Source: Sphingobium naphthae
Lineage (GTDB): Bacteria; Pseudomonadota; Alphaproteobacteria; Sphingomonadales; Sphingomonadaceae
Length of the DNA stretch: 64,000 nt
NCBI RefSeq assembly: GCF_020782235.1
Contig: NZ_JAJGNO010000001.1
Location: 186,001-250,000, forward strand
Reading direction: 5' to 3'
Each line of letters starts with the position of its first letter. Position 1 is the stretch's first letter. Positions 62,428-64,000 of the stretch are shown here, piece by piece. The notes below the pieces were generated by a model, which saw nothing but the letters and a program-made list of their open reading frames with translations, was not told the origin of the DNA and made no database searches. Both the position numbers and the translations under genes were made by a program.

Positions 62428-62897
62428 GCGATCGGCAGGTCCATGCCCGCCTTCACCCGGTCCAGCGCCAGATAGCTGTGATAGCTCGCGACCGCCTCAT
62501 TCTCCGCGAATAGGCGGCGCGTCGTCGCTTCGTAGCTGGGCATGTCCGATGACAGGATCAGCAGCACGAAGCTGGGTCCGCCCGTGACATAATAGCATTG
62601 CTGCACGTCCGGATCGGCGCGGAACTGCGCCTTGACCCGGTCGACCGTCGCCGCCTTCTCATCGGTCAGTCGCACATCCACGATCGCGGTGATGGCAAGG
62701 CCCAAGGCGTGCGGCGCGACCATGGCGCTGTTGCGCGCGATGACGCCGTCGCGTTCCAGTGCGGCGACCCGTCGCTGCACGGCGGCGGTCGACAGGTTCA
62801 CCGCTTCGGCGATGCTGCGCTGGGGCGTGCGATTGTCGCGCTGGAGAATGCGCAGGATGGCGCGGTCGAAGGAATCCAGAATGCGCGACGTCGTCAT
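62424..62897 (-). CDS. Lrp/AsnC family regulator
   Basis: A 157-residue DNA-binding regulator. The N-terminal helix-turn-helix is FDRAILRILQRDNRTPQRSI with LSTAAVQRRVAALERDGVIA; the ligand-binding RAM domain follows (about 65-150, ending VASYHSYLALDRVKAG). It should respond to an amino acid. It faces the transporter gene head to head and probably controls it. Its stop codon shares the CTAG at 62424-62427 with the TonB receptor stop. Confidence 0.92.
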   Translation of the reverse strand: MTTSRILDSFDRAILRILQRDNRTPQRSIAEAVNLSTAAVQRRVAALERDGVIARNSAMVAPHALGLAITAIVDVRLTDEKAATVDRVKAQFRADPDVQQCYYVTGGPSFVLLILSSDMPSYEATTRRLFAENEAVASYHSYLALDRVKAGMDLPIA

Positions 62898-62995
62898 GGC
62901 GCGAGTAATTGTTGCGTCGGCGGCGGCAATCAAGAGCACAATGCGCGCTGCGATGATGATAATTCCCGACGGGCAGCGATCAAGGGAATGGCGAC

Positions 62996-63952
62996 ATGGT
63001 GCGAGGCGACAGCGGCGGTACGGCGGCAGGCATAGCATGCGGCATGGGCGCCGGCGCATTTTGGGGGCTGGTCTTCCTGGCGCCGGCGCTGGTGCGCGAT
63101 TTTCGGCCAGTCGACCTGGCGGTCGGGCGCTATCTCGCCTTCGGCCTGATGGCCGCCCTGCTGGCGGCACCCCGCTGGCGCCGGCTCCTTGCCGGTCTGC
63201 GGCCAAGGGCGGGCTGGGCGTTGGCCTGGCTCGCGCTCGCCGGCAATCTTCTCTATTATGTCCTGCTGGCAAGCGCGGTGCAGTTGGGCGGCATCGCCAT
63301 GACGTCGCTGGTGATCGGCTTCCTGCCCGTGGCGGTCACCATCATCGGCAGCCGCGCGCGGGGCGCGGTGCCGCTGCGACGGCTGGCTGCGTCCCTTCTG
63401 CTCTGCGGGGCGGGCGCGCTGTGCATCGGCTGGCAGGCGGTGATCGGGCCGCGGACGGAACCTGTCCTGCTTCAGCTGGCGGGGCTTGGCTGCGCGATCG
63501 GCGCGCTGCTGTCCTGGACCGCCTTCGCTGTCGGCAATCGCCACTGGCTGGACCGGCTGCCGCAGATGGAGGCGCAGGATTGGAACCTGCTGGTCGGGCT
63601 GATGACGGGCGTCCAGGCGCTGTTGCTGCTGCCGGTGGCGCTCTGGATAGGCGTGGGCGACCACGCGCCGGCCGCCTGGGCGCGCTTCGCCAGCGTATCG
63701 GTGGGCGTCGCGCTGCTGGCGTCGATCCTGGGCAATGCGCTGTGGAACCGGATGAGTCGGCTGCTGCCGCTGACGCTGGTCGGGCAGATGATCCTGTTCG
63801 AAACCGCCTTCGCGCTGCTCTACGGCTTCGTGTGGGAGCAGCGCTGGCCGACGATGCTGGAAAGCGCGGCCTTTTTGCTGGTGGTGCTGAGCGTCGTCAC
63901 GTGCATCGCCGCGCATCGGCGACCCGCGGCGGAGGCGATGACAGCCGCCTGA
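62996..63952 (+). CDS. EamA/DMT family transporter
   Basis: An inner-membrane exporter or permease of 318 residues with about ten helices in two EamA repeats. The first repeat opens GAGAFWGLVFLAPALVRDF and the second has LAGLGCAIGALLSWTAFAVG. Members often export amino acids or metabolites, which fits the divergent Lrp regulator, but the substrate is not known. AAGGGA eight bases before the ATG at 62996 supports the start. Confidence 0.88.
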   Translation: MVRGDSGGTAAGIACGMGAGAFWGLVFLAPALVRDFRPVDLAVGRYLAFGLMAALLAAPRWRRLLAGLRPRAGWALAWLALAGNLLYYVLLASAVQLGGIAMTSLVIGFLPVAVTIIGSRARGAVPLRRLAASLLLCGAGALCIGWQAVIGPRTEPVLLQLAGLGCAIGALLSWTAFAVGNRHWLDRLPQMEAQDWNLLVGLMTGVQALLLLPVALWIGVGDHAPAAWARFASVSVGVALLASILGNALWNRMSRLLPLTLVGQMILFETAFALLYGFVWEQRWPTMLESAAFLLVVLSVVTCIAAHRRPAAEAMTAA

Positions 63953-64000
63953 TTGCGTCCTTTCCCCTGTGGCCGATTCGCTATAGGGCCAACGGCATGA

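Noticed and set aside
63997..64000. Start of a next gene (ATG at the right edge)
   Set aside because: Only one codon is present, so no coding call can be supported.

Overview
The window is a gene-dense, GC-rich piece of an alphaproteobacterial chromosome, most likely a sphingomonad (Sphingobium/Sphingomonas type). The reasons are the aa3 cytochrome oxidase cluster with its small CoxF-like gene, the pyrE-pdxJ-acpS-lepB order, a TonB-dependent receptor, a DUF1489 protein, TamA/TamB, and palindrome-ended intergenic repeats. It looks like core chromosome. No phage, plasmid, CRISPR, rRNA operon, transposase or restriction system was seen.

Layout. 1-500: tail of one gene, then a gene-poor stretch with an 18-codon reading frame behind an exceptionally complete Shine-Dalgarno sequence. 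486-9615 (minus): one long array, ctaC-ctaD-ctaB-coxF-ctaG-ctaE-surf1 (cytochrome oxidase structure and assembly), thrC, an RlmI-like methyltransferase and a lipoprotein. 9900-14223 (plus): pyrE, pdxJ, a palindrome-ended repeat, acpS, lepB, an AI-2E family transporter and an unknown protein. 14233-22684: rpsU with a membrane-anchored FKBP isomerase, a class II aldolase facing a fused 5-oxoprolinase, an outer-membrane barrel protein, two coupled lipoproteins and a cyclophilin. 22831-33777: mgtE, DUF1489, tRNA-Thr, Xaa-Pro aminopeptidase, oligopeptidase B with a coupled thioesterase, a paoABC-type periplasmic aldehyde oxidoreductase and tRNA-Gly. 33891-40727: ppc, a roughly 640 bp mosaic of intergenic repeats, a small membrane protein of low GC, a frameshifted helix-turn-helix gene, and a HerA-like ATPase coupled to a tyrosine phosphatase. 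40762-50919: an altronate dehydratase-like gene, tRNA-Glu, recJ, and tamA-tamB. 50954-64000: a 61-residue protein, a soluble CBS-chemoreceptor fusion, PPK2, a secreted orphan, aspS, rnd, an I78-type inhibitor, an NTF2-like protein, a degenerate HNH-fold protein, a PH-domain protein, a TonB-dependent receptor behind a palindromic operator-like site, and a divergent Lrp regulator/EamA transporter pair.

How the genes work together. The cytochrome oxidase cluster encodes subunits I, II and III, heme O synthesis (CtaB), copper delivery (CtaG) and heme a insertion (Surf1); several of these genes overlap by a few bases, so translation is probably coupled. TamA and TamB form an envelope pair for outer-membrane assembly or lipid transport. 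PaoA, PaoB and PaoC are the three cofactor subunits of one periplasmic enzyme and also overlap by four bases each.

I did not find a clear, wholly new multigene system. The points most worth a second look are the repeat mosaic at 36837-37477, the repeat that appears to supply the ribosome binding site of acpS, the full-length anti-SD complement before a tiny frame at 262-334, the soluble CBS-chemoreceptor fusion, the degenerate HNH-fold protein, the HerA-like ATPase/phosphatase pair, and the palindrome upstream of the TonB receptor.
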